A stretch of DNA of 64,000 nt from an uncultured Collinsella sp. (GTDB lineage Bacteria; Actinomycetota; Coriobacteriia; Coriobacteriales; Coriobacteriaceae): positions 34,513 to 98,512 of the forward strand of contig UQJV01000001.1 in the NCBI GenBank assembly GCA_900541475.1. The letters run 5' to 3'. Numbering within the stretch: position 1 is the stretch's first letter; each line of letters opens with the position of its first letter. Position numbers and translations under genes: made by a program. Shown here in pieces: positions 1 through 7,179 of this stretch. The notes under the pieces are model-generated. The model ran no database searches and was not told the origin of the DNA. It was given only the letters and a program-made list of their open reading frames with translations.

Positions 1-1086
1 GCGTTCGGTGCGGCGGGGGATGGTGGCCCGGACGGCGGAGGCTCGGCGACCGACGCGGCGCCTCGCCAGGCGATCGTTGCCGCTGTCGCGGGCGGTATGC
101 CATCCATGATTTTGAGCGGCGAAGGTGCCCACCTTGCCAGCGAAGCTGCCGTCGATGCCGCGGCCGAGGCGTATCGTCGGGGCGAGCTCGTGCCGGGTGA
201 TGCCTCTGCCCTTAAGGGCGTGTTTGAGCGTGCGCTTCGTGCGGTCGCAGACGTGGCCGTCGATCAGCCCGCTGCCGATATCACTTCGTTTGCCTGCACG
301 CTATGCCTGGTAGTATGGGATGGCGTGCGCGTTTGGTATGGCAATGCCGGTGATTCCGGTGCGGTTGCCGTGGACTTCTTGGGTGATCCGTTTGCCCTGA
401 CGCATATGCATTGCGGGCCGCTGTCGAGCCGGCCGTTCCCGCTGCACGATTCCTATCACTGGGAGTTTGGCTATCGCACGAGCGCCGAAAGCGTGCTTGT
501 GGCCACAGGTGGCATGCTTGGGCAGTTTGCCGAGTGGGCGCCCGGCTCTTACGGTGCGCCGAAGGCGTATGACCGCGAGCTCATTGGCCTGCTCACGAAT
601 CGGAATATCGATGTGGACGATTTGCCGTTGATGAATGTCGCTGCAGCTAAATATCTGAACGAGTTTCCCGCGACCCGCGTGGACGGCGATAAGACGGCGG
701 TGGCAATGATCAACAGCGAGAAGCCTTCGGTGACAGATTTTATTTGCGCCACGGCGAAAGACGTGACGGCTGAGCGTCTTGCTGCGGCGGGCGCGTCCTT
801 TGCGGACGAGGATGACGATCGAAAGGTCTTGCTGCCGTGGAACGACGAGCTGCGCATGCGCGCCGGCGATGTGGCGAATGACGTGGGCGGCGACTTCACT
901 GTAGAGCTTGAGTATCAGCTCATGTGCGGCATGTCGCTCGACCGCGCGTTTGAGCTGGCGGCTGCTGCTGCCCGCGAGCGCGCCGAGAGGTATCGCGTGT
1001 TCGAGGACTGTGTAGTCGACGGGCCCGAGGATTTTTACGCGGCCATGCTGTTCGATGAGGAGGTGTTGTTTGACGAGATGGTCTAG
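1..1086 (+). CDS. PP2C-like protein phosphatase, 3' part (runs off left edge)
   Basis: The frame is open from base 1, so the true start lies left of the window; the first in-frame ATG at 97 is probably internal. Residues before it are Gly/Ala/Asp-rich and resemble a linker. The later part has PP2C-type signatures: a core strand followed by a GNAGDSGAVAV turn (the GDSR-like metal loop of the family) at about residues 114-124, and DGDKTAVAMIN near residues 230-240, which matches the late D-D/K-T-A-V metal-binding strand. The C-terminal 90 residues are acidic and helical and were not recognised. By family it would dephosphorylate Ser/Thr in the cytoplasm. The early metal-binding Asp and any partner kinase lie outside the window, so activity cannot be judged. 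Confidence 0.65.
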   Translation, partial: AFGAAGDGGPDGGGSATDAAPRQAIVAAVAGGMPSMILSGEGAHLASEAAVDAAAEAYRRGELVPGDASALKGVFERALRAVADVAVDQPAADITSFACTLCLVVWDGVRVWYGNAGDSGAVAVDFLGDPFALTHMHCGPLSSRPFPLHDSYHWEFGYRTSAESVLVATGGMLGQFAEWAPGSYGAPKAYDRELIGLLTNRNIDVDDLPLMNVAAAKYLNEFPATRVDGDKTAVAMINSEKPSVTDFICATAKDVTAERLAAAGASFADEDDDRKVLLPWNDELRMRAGDVANDVGGDFTVELEYQLMCGMSLDRAFELAAAAARERAERYRVFEDCVVDGPEDFYAAMLFDEEVLFDEMV

Positions 1087-1221
1087 CGGCGTCGCGGGCC
1101 CTGGACTCTTCGCGCCGGGGGTGTTCAAGATATGAAGGAATTATGCTCTACGAGATTTTCCTTGCCGTCTACCGAACTCCCGCGTAATATTCTTTCTTGC
1201 GCACATGAGGCGCCCAGACAT

Positions 1222-1298
1222 TGCGGGGTGGAGCAGTCTGGTAGCTCGCCGGGCTCATAACCCGGAGGTCGTAGGTTCAAATCCTGCCCCCGCGACCA
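1222..1298 (+). tRNA. initiator tRNA-fMet (CAU), CCA encoded
   Basis: A 77-nt cloverleaf can be folded by hand: acceptor 1222-1228 with 1288-1294, anticodon arm with loop CTCATAA, T arm GTAGG/CCTGC with loop TTCAAAT, discriminator A at 1295 and encoded CCA at 1296-1298. The anticodon stem has the three consecutive G:C pairs (GGG/CCC) that mark bacterial initiator tRNAs. Position 1:72 would be T:G, not the usual C:A mismatch; a wobble still satisfies the rule that this pair be weak. Confidence 0.95.
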
Positions 1299-1307
1299 AG
1301 AACTTGC

Positions 1308-1337
1308 AGCTCGTCGGCCTAGCCGGCGAGCTTTTTT
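1308..1337 (+). terminator. Rho-independent terminator after tRNA-fMet
   Basis: A 10-bp stem (AGCTCGTCGG with CCGGCGAGCT, one G:T) around a CCTAG loop is followed by six T. It lies 10 bp after the tRNA CCA. Confidence 0.85.
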
Positions 1338-1386
1338 GTTATTGCGGATCATTGTTTTCGACCCAGTTCTCAACTTCCCAAACAAA

Positions 1387-1443
1387 ATCTCGATCTGTAA
1401 CATCTAGTCCCGATTTGGGCGTCTAGGTGTTACAGATCGAGAT
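1387..1443. repeat. TGTAACA palindrome, copy 1
   Basis: Arms ATCTCGATCTGTAACA (1387-1402) and TGTTACAGATCGAGAT (1428-1443) are perfect inverted repeats around a 25-bp centre. The same arms recur at 1768, 3637, 3718, 3797, 57924 and 58006. No ORF is associated with it. Confidence 0.85.
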
Positions 1444-1584
1444 ATTTGGACAGGACGTTCTCTGTCATATCGAAGGGGGCGCTCCGTACGCCCGAACATG
1501 TACATGTCGGTAAGGTGGGAACTAGGGAACTTTACTAGGGAACTAGGAACCGCTGTTGGCTGAATCTCGCTCCGGGCGCAATTG

Positions 1585-1659
1585 CCCATTTCCGGACATC
1601 CGCGGATAATGTCCGGAAATGGGTTGAAAATGTCCGGAAAAGGACGAAATGTCCGGAAT
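1585..1659. promoter_or_regulatory. TGTCCGGA operator-like block a (palindrome plus two half-sites)
   Basis: CCCATTTCCGGACAT (1585-1599) and ATGTCCGGAAATGGG (1609-1623) form a perfect 15-bp inverted repeat around 9 bp. Two further direct half-sites, TGTCCGGAAA (1631) and TGTCCGGAAT (1650), follow at about 20-bp steps, which is close to two DNA turns. No gene follows directly. The block starts like block b and ends like block c around the AlbA_2 gene. Confidence 0.7.
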
Positions 1660-1767
1660 AGTTGGGCTGTTCTACGCTTGGGTTGCCGTTATTCGGCTCT
1701 AAGTGTGGGCATGGGTTCCACTCCCATTCGGTGCTTTCGTTCCGATCATCAACTGCTCATATCAAAA

Positions 1768-1822
1768 TCTTAATCTGTAACACCTAGATCTGATTTGGGC
1801 GGCCAACTGTTATAGATTAGGA
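1768..1822. repeat. TGTAACA palindrome, copy 2 (degenerate)
   Basis: The left arm reads TCTTAATCTGTAACA and the right arm TGTTATAGATTAGGA. The surrounding 380 bp resembles the 1380-1760 stretch, including a shared segment around GTCGAAGGAG and CCGTACG, so the two stretches look like a diverged tandem duplication. Confidence 0.75.
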
Positions 1823-1962
1823 CATTCCGGCGGATAGCCCGCACTATGTCGAAGGAGTGTCCCGTACGTCTAATTTTGACGCATGCCAGACAGGTGTAAG
1901 GAACTCTGCTAGGGAGCTTGAGGGCTACTATTGGCCAGTTTCTATCTCGGACTCGGCGACTT

Positions 1963-2038
1963 CCTTTTCCGGACATTCGCGGGCGATGTCCGGAAAAGGG
2001 TTAAAAATGTCCGAATAACACTTAAAATGTCCCAAAAG
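1963..2038. promoter_or_regulatory. TGTCCGGA operator-like block b, upstream of AlbA_2 gene
   Basis: CCTTTTCCGGACAT (1963-1976) and ATGTCCGGAAAAGG (1986-1999) form a perfect palindrome. Weaker direct half-sites TGTCCGAATA (2009) and TGTCCCAAAA (2029) follow at about 20-bp intervals and end 22 bp before the ATG at 2061. This position suits autoregulation of the downstream DNA-binding protein, which is an inference. Confidence 0.7.
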
Positions 2039-2060
2039 AGCGCGGCTGAAAGGCAAATGT

Positions 2061-3455
2061 ATGACTTCAGATGACATTGGAGAAATTCTCGCCAAAGGAG
2101 AGGGTGTTTCCATTGAATTTAAGCGATGCGGAAACCTTCCGGAAATCGATACGTTTGAAACGATTTGCTCTTTTGCGAATCGACAAGGAGGCAACATCCT
2201 GCTCGGGATTGTTGATGCTGAAAAATCCGACACGGGGAAGCCTGAGGTCATTGGAATCGATTCTGCTCGTGTTGTCGAAATAGAGCGCAACATAGCGAAT
2301 CGCTTGAATGATCCCAACTTCTTTAATGCTCCGCCTTCTATCGAGCTTGAGAGGGTTGAATATGAGGATAGGTTGGTTTTGCGTATCTGGGTGGTCGTCG
2401 GCGCCATCGTTCATAAATTGAAGGGTGTGGCGTATGACAGAATCGCCGATACGGATCGGAAAGTGACAACTGACACTCAGCTTGCGGCAATGTATATCCG
2501 TAAGCAGGATTACTATACCGAGCAGAGAGTCTATCCCTATCTTGAGCTGGGGGACTTGCGTCTTGATTTGCTCGAACGGGTTAGGAGGATGGCGACAGCG
2601 AGACGTGCTAATCATCCATGGTCAGAGATGAACGATGAAGATCTACTCCGAAGCGCAAATCTATATCTCAAAGACTACGAGACGGGTGTTGAGGGCTACA
2701 CGTTTGCAGCCGCCCTTTTGCTTGGCAAAGACAATGTGATTTCAAGTATCGCTCCGTCTTACAAAACTGATGCATACGTCCAGCGCGATGATGTGGACCG
2801 CTATGACGATCGTATTGTCGTGAAGACTAATCTTATCGAGGCGTACGATATTCTTCTGGAGTTCGCTCAGAAGCATCTGCCTGACAAGTTCTTTCTTGAG
2901 GGGACGCAATCGATTAGCCTGAGGGACGTCATTTCGCGTGAGCTCATCGCTAACACGCTTATCCATCGCGAATACGCTAATCCTTACCCAGCAAAAATGG
3001 TTATCGATGCCGAGGGCATCCATACTGAGAACGCGAGCCGCCCGCGATTCATCGGTGAGTTGTCGCCAAGCCATTTTAACCCGCTGCCTAAAAATCCCAT
3101 CATTGCTGAGTTCTTTAGCAATATCGGTAGGGCAGAATCGTTGGGAAGTGGTACGAGAAATATGTTCAAGTACTCGTGGGCGTATGGCGGCGGTCAACCT
3201 GAGCTCGTTGAGGGCGATGTGTTTGATGCGCGTGTCCCCGTAGCGTCGAGTCTGGAGACGATTCAGAAGCTCGATGTCGATTGGGTCATTGAACGCATGC
3301 TGGAATCTTATGGGTACGTAACGGTAGCGGCGGTGGCGAATATCGCGAACGTTACCGAGAGGACGGTGCGAAGGCATATCTCCGATATGGTCGACGCCGG
3401 GGAGCTTCTGGGGGTCGGAGAGACGCGTGCAAGAAAGTTTGTCAGGGTGAAGTAA
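2061..3455 (+). CDS. AlbA_2-domain DNA-binding protein (COG2865-type regulator)
   Basis: This 464-residue protein has the N-terminal AlbA_2 (Schlafen-like) fold, with the family's GVSIEFKR strand near residue 12 and FANRQGGNILLGIVD near residues 38-52. Its middle has the HATPase_c_4-like region of COG2865 proteins (RELIANTLIHREYANP near residue 292, then ESLGSGTRNMF near 356). A C-terminal winged helix (VTERTVRRHISDMVDAGEL, about residues 430-448) completes it. The family contains sequence-specific regulators of unknown ligand. The ATG has AAGG eight bases upstream. Codon use is visibly less GC-rich than in the neighbours, which suggests acquisition. The gene sits between two TGTCCGGA clusters that are plausible self-operators. 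It is not a helicase despite the frequent 'RecG-like' label, since no helicase motifs are present. Confidence 0.85.
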   Translation: MTSDDIGEILAKGEGVSIEFKRCGNLPEIDTFETICSFANRQGGNILLGIVDAEKSDTGKPEVIGIDSARVVEIERNIANRLNDPNFFNAPPSIELERVEYEDRLVLRIWVVVGAIVHKLKGVAYDRIADTDRKVTTDTQLAAMYIRKQDYYTEQRVYPYLELGDLRLDLLERVRRMATARRANHPWSEMNDEDLLRSANLYLKDYETGVEGYTFAAALLLGKDNVISSIAPSYKTDAYVQRDDVDRYDDRIVVKTNLIEAYDILLEFAQKHLPDKFFLEGTQSISLRDVISRELIANTLIHREYANPYPAKMVIDAEGIHTENASRPRFIGELSPSHFNPLPKNPIIAEFFSNIGRAESLGSGTRNMFKYSWAYGGGQPELVEGDVFDARVPVASSLETIQKLDVDWVIERMLESYGYVTVAAVANIANVTERTVRRHISDMVDAGELLGVGETRARKFVRVK

Positions 3456-3476
3456 GGGAAGGACATGACGCCTCTC

Positions 3477-3527
3477 TTTCCGGACATTCGTGGACAATGT
3501 CCGTAATTAGGTCGAAATGTCCGGAAT
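3477..3527. promoter_or_regulatory. TGTCCGGA operator-like block c, downstream of AlbA_2 gene
   Basis: TTTCCGGACAT (3477-3487) faces ATGTCCGTAAT (3497-3507), and one direct half-site TGTCCGGAAT lies at 3518-3527. The bases after it, GGAATAG then GGTTGCCG, are shared with the bases after block a, so a and c are homologous. Confidence 0.65.
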
Positions 3528-3636
3528 AGCGGGGACGAGCTACATTTTGGTTGCCGAGATGCGGCCGTCCGCGCGGAAATGGTGTCACGACCCCGCCCTG
3601 TGTCTCTCGGCACTGTTCTTAACCTTTCAAACTAGC

Positions 3637-3694
3637 ATCTCGATCTGTAACATCTGGGGCCCATTTTGTCGAGTAACTGTTACAGATTTAGATC
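3637..3694. repeat. TGTAACA palindrome, copy 3
   Basis: Arms ATCTCGATCTGTAACA and TGTTACAGATTTAGAT enclose about 25 bp of variable centre. Confidence 0.8.
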
Positions 3695-3717
3695 TTTCGG
3701 CAGGCTAGATTGGTTTG

Positions 3718-3773
3718 TCTCGATCTGTAACAGGTAGGGGTCAAAAGTGGGCCTAGCTGTTACAGATCTAGAT
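3718..3773. repeat. TGTAACA palindrome, copy 4
   Basis: Arms TCTCGATCTGTAACAG and CTGTTACAGATCTAGA. It lies 24 bp after copy 3 in the same orientation. Confidence 0.8.
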
Positions 3774-3796
3774 TGTTGAGGATGGGTCGAGAGGAA

Positions 3797-3855
3797 TGTC
3801 TCGATCTGTAACAGTAAGACCCGGTTTTGCCGAGTAACTGTTACAGATTGAGACA
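3797..3855. repeat. TGTAACA palindrome, copy 5
   Basis: Arms TGTCTCGATCTGTAACAG and CTGTTACAGATTGAGACA. It closes a three-copy array between the AlbA_2 gene and the oxidoreductase. The remaining 160 bp to the next gene show no clear feature beyond its ribosome-binding site. Confidence 0.8.
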
Positions 3856-4017
3856 AACCGACGGCCGGGCTCATTCCATCCGACGCCCTGCCTCGCTCCA
3901 TCCACCTGCCGCCACTTGATATTCGCCGATTTTCGTTGTGCTGTCGTGCTCCCATGCCATATCCTCTAGACAACTACGCGGCATCATCGCCGCCGCGCCT
4001 ACAAGAGAGGAATGTCC

Positions 4018-6048
4018 ATGACCGCACCTGCATCCAAGCTGCTCCAGCCCATTACAGTTGGCCCCCTTGAGCTCAAGAACCGCATTATGTTCCCGCCGCT
4101 GACCACCGGCTACGAGGAGCGTGACGGCTCCATTGGCGAGCGCAGCCTGGCTTTTTACGAGCGCCTGGCCCGTGGCGGCGTGAGCTACATCGTCATCGGC
4201 GACGTCGCTCCCGTCATGACCGCAAGCCCCACGCCCAAGCTGGCAACCGACGCCCAGATCCCCACGTTTAAGGCGCTGGCCGATGCCGTTCACAAGCACG
4301 GTGCCAAGGTCGCGCTGCAGCTGTTCCACCCCGAGTACGACGTGCCCGGTGTCGGCCGCATGGTCATGGGATCCATGGCTGCCGCCAAGGCCGCGCAGGA
4401 GGCCAAGGCCGCCGGCGACGAGGAGACCTTTGCCGCCAAGATGGCCGAGTCCAACGAGATTCGCAAGCAGGCATACGCCAAGCTGCACCACGATATGCAG
4501 CACTTTGTGAACGAGGCCAGCGTGGAGCAGCTCACCCAGATCAAGGAAGCCATCGCTGCCTCGGCCGCTCGCGCGCAGCAGGCCGGCATCGACGCCATCG
4601 AGGTCCACGGCGACCGCCTGGTGGGTTCGCTGTGCTCGGCCATCCTCAACCAGCGCACCGACGAGTACGGTGGCTCGTTCGAGAATCGCGTTCGCTACGC
4701 GCTCGAGGTCGTCGCTGCCATTAAGGAAGCCGCGCCGCAGCTGATGGTGGAGTACAAGCTCCCCGTGATCATGGAGAACCCCGACGGCACGCCGCGCGGC
4801 AAGGGCGGCCTGCAGCCCGACGAGGCCTGCGAGTTCGCCAAGCTGCTCGAGGGCGCCGGCATCGACATGATCCAGGTCGCGCAGGCAAACCATACCGGCA
4901 ACATGGGCGATACCATTCCGCCCATGGGCGCCATGCCCTACAACTGGACGCTGCCGGTGGCCGAGCGCGTTAAGGCCCTGGTCTCCGTGCCGGTGGCCAC
5001 CGTCGGCCGTGTTGTCTCGGTCGAGGCCGGCGAAAAGATTCTGGAAGACGGCGCGGCCGACATCATCGCCTATGGCCGCTCGCTCATGTGCGACCCCGAC
5101 ATTGCGCTGAAGGCCGCCACGGGTGAGCCCATCCGCGAGTGCCTCAACTGCAACAAGGGCTGCGTCGACGCGATTCAAAACCGCAAGTACATCTCGTGCG
5201 TGCTCAATGCCGAGAACGGCGACGAGGCGACCATCGCCATTAAGCCGGGCGAGGGCGACAAGAAGATCGCCGTGGTGGGCGGCGGCATCGCCGGCCTGGA
5301 GGCCGCGCGCGTGGCGGCCAAGCGCGGCTACGACGTGACCGTCTACGAGGCGAGCGATCACTTGGGCGGCCAGATTGTGCTGGCGGCCGCGCCTCCGCGC
5401 AAGGACGAGATCATGCGCTCCGTCGAGTACTACGAGAAGATTCTGCCCGGCCTGGGCGTGAAGGTTGAGCTCAACCATGCCGCTACCGCTGAGGACCTCA
5501 ACGCCGCCGACGCCGCGATTGTGGCCGTGGGCGCGCACGACGTGGTCATCCCTGTTCCGGGTGCCGACTCGGACAAGGTCGTCTCGAGCTGGGACGTGCT
5601 GGCCGGCAAGGTGGAGCTTACGGGCCGCGTCGCCGTCATTGGCGGTGGCCTGGTGGGCACCGAGACTGCCGAGTACCTGCTGCAGCACGGCTGCGAGGTG
5701 GCGATCGTGGAGATGCTCGACAAGATTGCCGCGGGCGAGTCCGAGACCATTCTGCCGCTGATCATGGGCGACTTTGCCGAGCACAACGTGGAGCAGCACG
5801 TGAAGACCCGCCTGACCGCCATTACCGACGAGGGCGTGGAGGCCATTCGCACCACTGAGGACGGCGCCGAGGAGCCGGTGAAAATCGCCTGCGATTACGT
5901 GGTGATGGCCGTGGGCTCCAAGGCCAACGCGTTTGACCTGGACGGCGTGACGGTGCCCATGACCTGCGTGGGCGACTGCTCGGGCGAGCGCACCGCCGAT
6001 ATCGCGAGCGCCATCCGCACGGCATATCACGCGGCCAACGAGCTGTAG
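4018..6048 (+). CDS. NADH:flavin/Fe-S oxidoreductase (2,4-dienoyl-CoA reductase / enoate reductase family)
   Basis: Residues 1-350 form an Old Yellow Enzyme TIM barrel. Next comes a [4Fe-4S] motif Cys375-x2-Cys378-x3-Cys382-x11-Cys394, then a FAD Rossmann motif (GGGIAGLEA near 421) and a NAD motif (GGGLVGTETAEY near 542). This is the FadH/enoate reductase/BaiCD-BaiH architecture, expected to move electrons from NAD(P)H through FAD, Fe-S and FMN to an activated C=C bond. The family's HGAHG active-site motif reads H197-G-D-R here, and an Ala/Lys-rich helical insert at about residues 115-160 precedes it, so the substrate may be unusual. I chose ATG 4018 because GAGAGG (4005-4010) is 7 bases away; an ATG at 4012 is only 1 base from it. 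It stands alone, with no bile-acid genes nearby. Confidence 0.85.
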   Translation: MTAPASKLLQPITVGPLELKNRIMFPPLTTGYEERDGSIGERSLAFYERLARGGVSYIVIGDVAPVMTASPTPKLATDAQIPTFKALADAVHKHGAKVALQLFHPEYDVPGVGRMVMGSMAAAKAAQEAKAAGDEETFAAKMAESNEIRKQAYAKLHHDMQHFVNEASVEQLTQIKEAIAASAARAQQAGIDAIEVHGDRLVGSLCSAILNQRTDEYGGSFENRVRYALEVVAAIKEAAPQLMVEYKLPVIMENPDGTPRGKGGLQPDEACEFAKLLEGAGIDMIQVAQANHTGNMGDTIPPMGAMPYNWTLPVAERVKALVSVPVATVGRVVSVEAGEKILEDGAADIIAYGRSLMCDPDIALKAATGEPIRECLNCNKGCVDAIQNRKYISCVLNAENGDEATIAIKPGEGDKKIAVVGGGIAGLEAARVAAKRGYDVTVYEASDHLGGQIVLAAAPPRKDEIMRSVEYYEKILPGLGVKVELNHAATAEDLNAADAAIVAVGAHDVVIPVPGADSDKVVSSWDVLAGKVELTGRVAVIGGGLVGTETAEYLLQHGCEVAIVEMLDKIAAGESETILPLIMGDFAEHNVEQHVKTRLTAITDEGVEAIRTTEDGAEEPVKIACDYVVMAVGSKANAFDLDGVTVPMTCVGDCSGERTADIASAIRTAYHAANEL

Positions 6049-6120
6049 TTAACTTCGCGGCCAGGCGGGGCGGTAGCACGGATCCGCCTCGCCCGACTGC
6101 GTCCCATCGGGTGTCAACCG

Positions 6121-6163
6121 GGGCGGGGTCTGCAAGCGCAGCAGGTCCCGCCCTTCTTGTTTT
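6121..6163 (+). terminator. Rho-independent terminator after oxidoreductase
   Basis: GGGCGGG (6121-6127) pairs with CCCGCCC (6147-6153), with an inner CTGC/GCAG pair, followed by TTCTTGTTTT. Confidence 0.7.
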
Positions 6164-6488
6164 GCTCCAGTGGATGGCAATGCGCGCTAATCATGAGGAG
6201 CGAGGACGTCTACTGCCTTGCAGACCGCTCAAAATTATTAGGGGAGGGGTTAATAATTATATCCTCTATACCAAAGGACATAAAGAGATGCCAATTTTGT
6301 TGGCAAGCGAATGACGATTGGCTGCGAGCTAGCTACCAGCGTAAATAATCGATAAAGAAATGTCGTAAATTGATGCCAAATGCCCAGATGCCACCGTTGC
6401 AATTTTCAGTTAACTGTTACGCGCGAACAGCAAAATGCTACTATCTAACAAGCACGTAAGAAAGCAGATTAACGGTTAAGGCTAAGAA
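6164..6488. other. AT-rich intergenic region with small inverted repeats
   Basis: No convincing gene was seen. The stretch is AT-rich for this genome. It contains TGCCAA/TTGGCA (6289-6305), repeated TGCCA words near 6374-6392, and CTGTT/AACAG flanking ACGCGCG near 6415-6431. These could be operators for the HTH protein that follows, but nothing ties a factor to them. Confidence 0.4.
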
Positions 6489-6893
6489 GTGGCAGGTATG
6501 TCGGAAGCAACAAGGACTCGCACGCATGCGCCCGAGGTTAGGCAGCGCGCCGTCGAGATCCTCCAAGAGGGGGTCGGTCACCGCGCCCTCGCCGCAAAGC
6601 TTGGCATTCCCCAGGCCACGGCTCGTCAGTGGGCCCGCGCATATGCCGTGGGCGGTGCCGACGCCGTGCTCAATGCGGGCGCTTGCCATCACATCTATTC
6701 GTACGACGTAAAACTCGCCGTGGTTAAGGACCGTCTGAAAAACGGCCTGACGGTTCGCGAGACCATGATCAAGTATGGGATTCCCAGCGAGTCTTCAGTC
6801 AAGGCCTGGTGCCGCCAGTATCGCGAGAGCGGTGAGTCCGCGCTGGTCGATAAGCCGCGCGGACGCAAGCCGCGCGTTAAAAAGGCGGAATAG
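6489..6893 (+). CDS. orphan HTH protein resembling IS3-family OrfA
   Basis: This 134-residue basic protein has two helix-turn-helix units. The first (about residues 28-50) contains HRALAAKLGIPQATARQWAR. The second (about 85-108) contains TVRETMIKYGIPSESSVKAW and is followed by a basic tail KPRGRKPRVKK. The second unit plus tail matches the InsJ/IS150 OrfA pattern, in which OrfA is followed by a frameshifted OrfB integrase. No OrfB, inverted terminal repeats or target duplication are visible, so it is either a solo remnant or a domesticated regulator. The GTG start at 6489 has AAGG eight bases upstream; an ATG at 6498 is the alternative. A clean terminator follows, which argues that it is expressed as a unit. 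Confidence 0.7.
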   Translation: MAGMSEATRTRTHAPEVRQRAVEILQEGVGHRALAAKLGIPQATARQWARAYAVGGADAVLNAGACHHIYSYDVKLAVVKDRLKNGLTVRETMIKYGIPSESSVKAWCRQYRESGESALVDKPRGRKPRVKKAE

Positions 6894-6905
6894 CGAACGG
6901 GATGG

Positions 6906-6930
6906 TGCGCCCACAGGGGCGCATTTTTCT
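6906..6930 (+). terminator. Rho-independent terminator after HTH protein
   Basis: TGCGCCC (6906-6912), loop ACAG, GGGCGCA (6917-6923), then five T. Confidence 0.85.
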
Positions 6931-7179
6931 TGCCGCGCCAACTTTTCGGACTGCCGCGAGCCTATCGGGACATCTTCCAACGTGGCCAATAAACCGCGCA
7001 CAGTGGCCCGCGCGCCTGCCGCTGCGGTAAGGGAGCGTCACCCCTCTACTCCAATGCGGACAGACTCCTTACCCCGTACGCCTAAAACTCCCCAGTTGAC
7101 CGAAAACCTGCCGCCGCCACTCCTCAATTGAGCTATAACGTTAAACAATTGCAGCGTTTTTGCATGGGGGAGTGATGGT

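Noticed and set aside
1125..1426. Short frames across the tRNA region on both strands
   Set aside because: They overlap the tRNA and its terminator.
1585..1659. CRISPR array from repeated TGTCCGGA units
   Set aside because: Repeats are only about 10 bp with 10-bp spacers and palindromic. They fit operators.
3871..6030. 719-codon antisense frame over the oxidoreductase
   Set aside because: Low-complexity His/Gly/Leu composition, typical of antisense shadows in high-GC DNA. The sense gene has full cofactor motifs.
4018..6048. Naming the oxidoreductase BaiCD or BaiH
   Set aside because: No other bai genes are nearby and the active-site loop differs, so a bile-acid role is not supported.
6489..6893. 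Complete IS3 insertion sequence
   Set aside because: No OrfB integrase, terminal inverted repeats or target duplication were seen.
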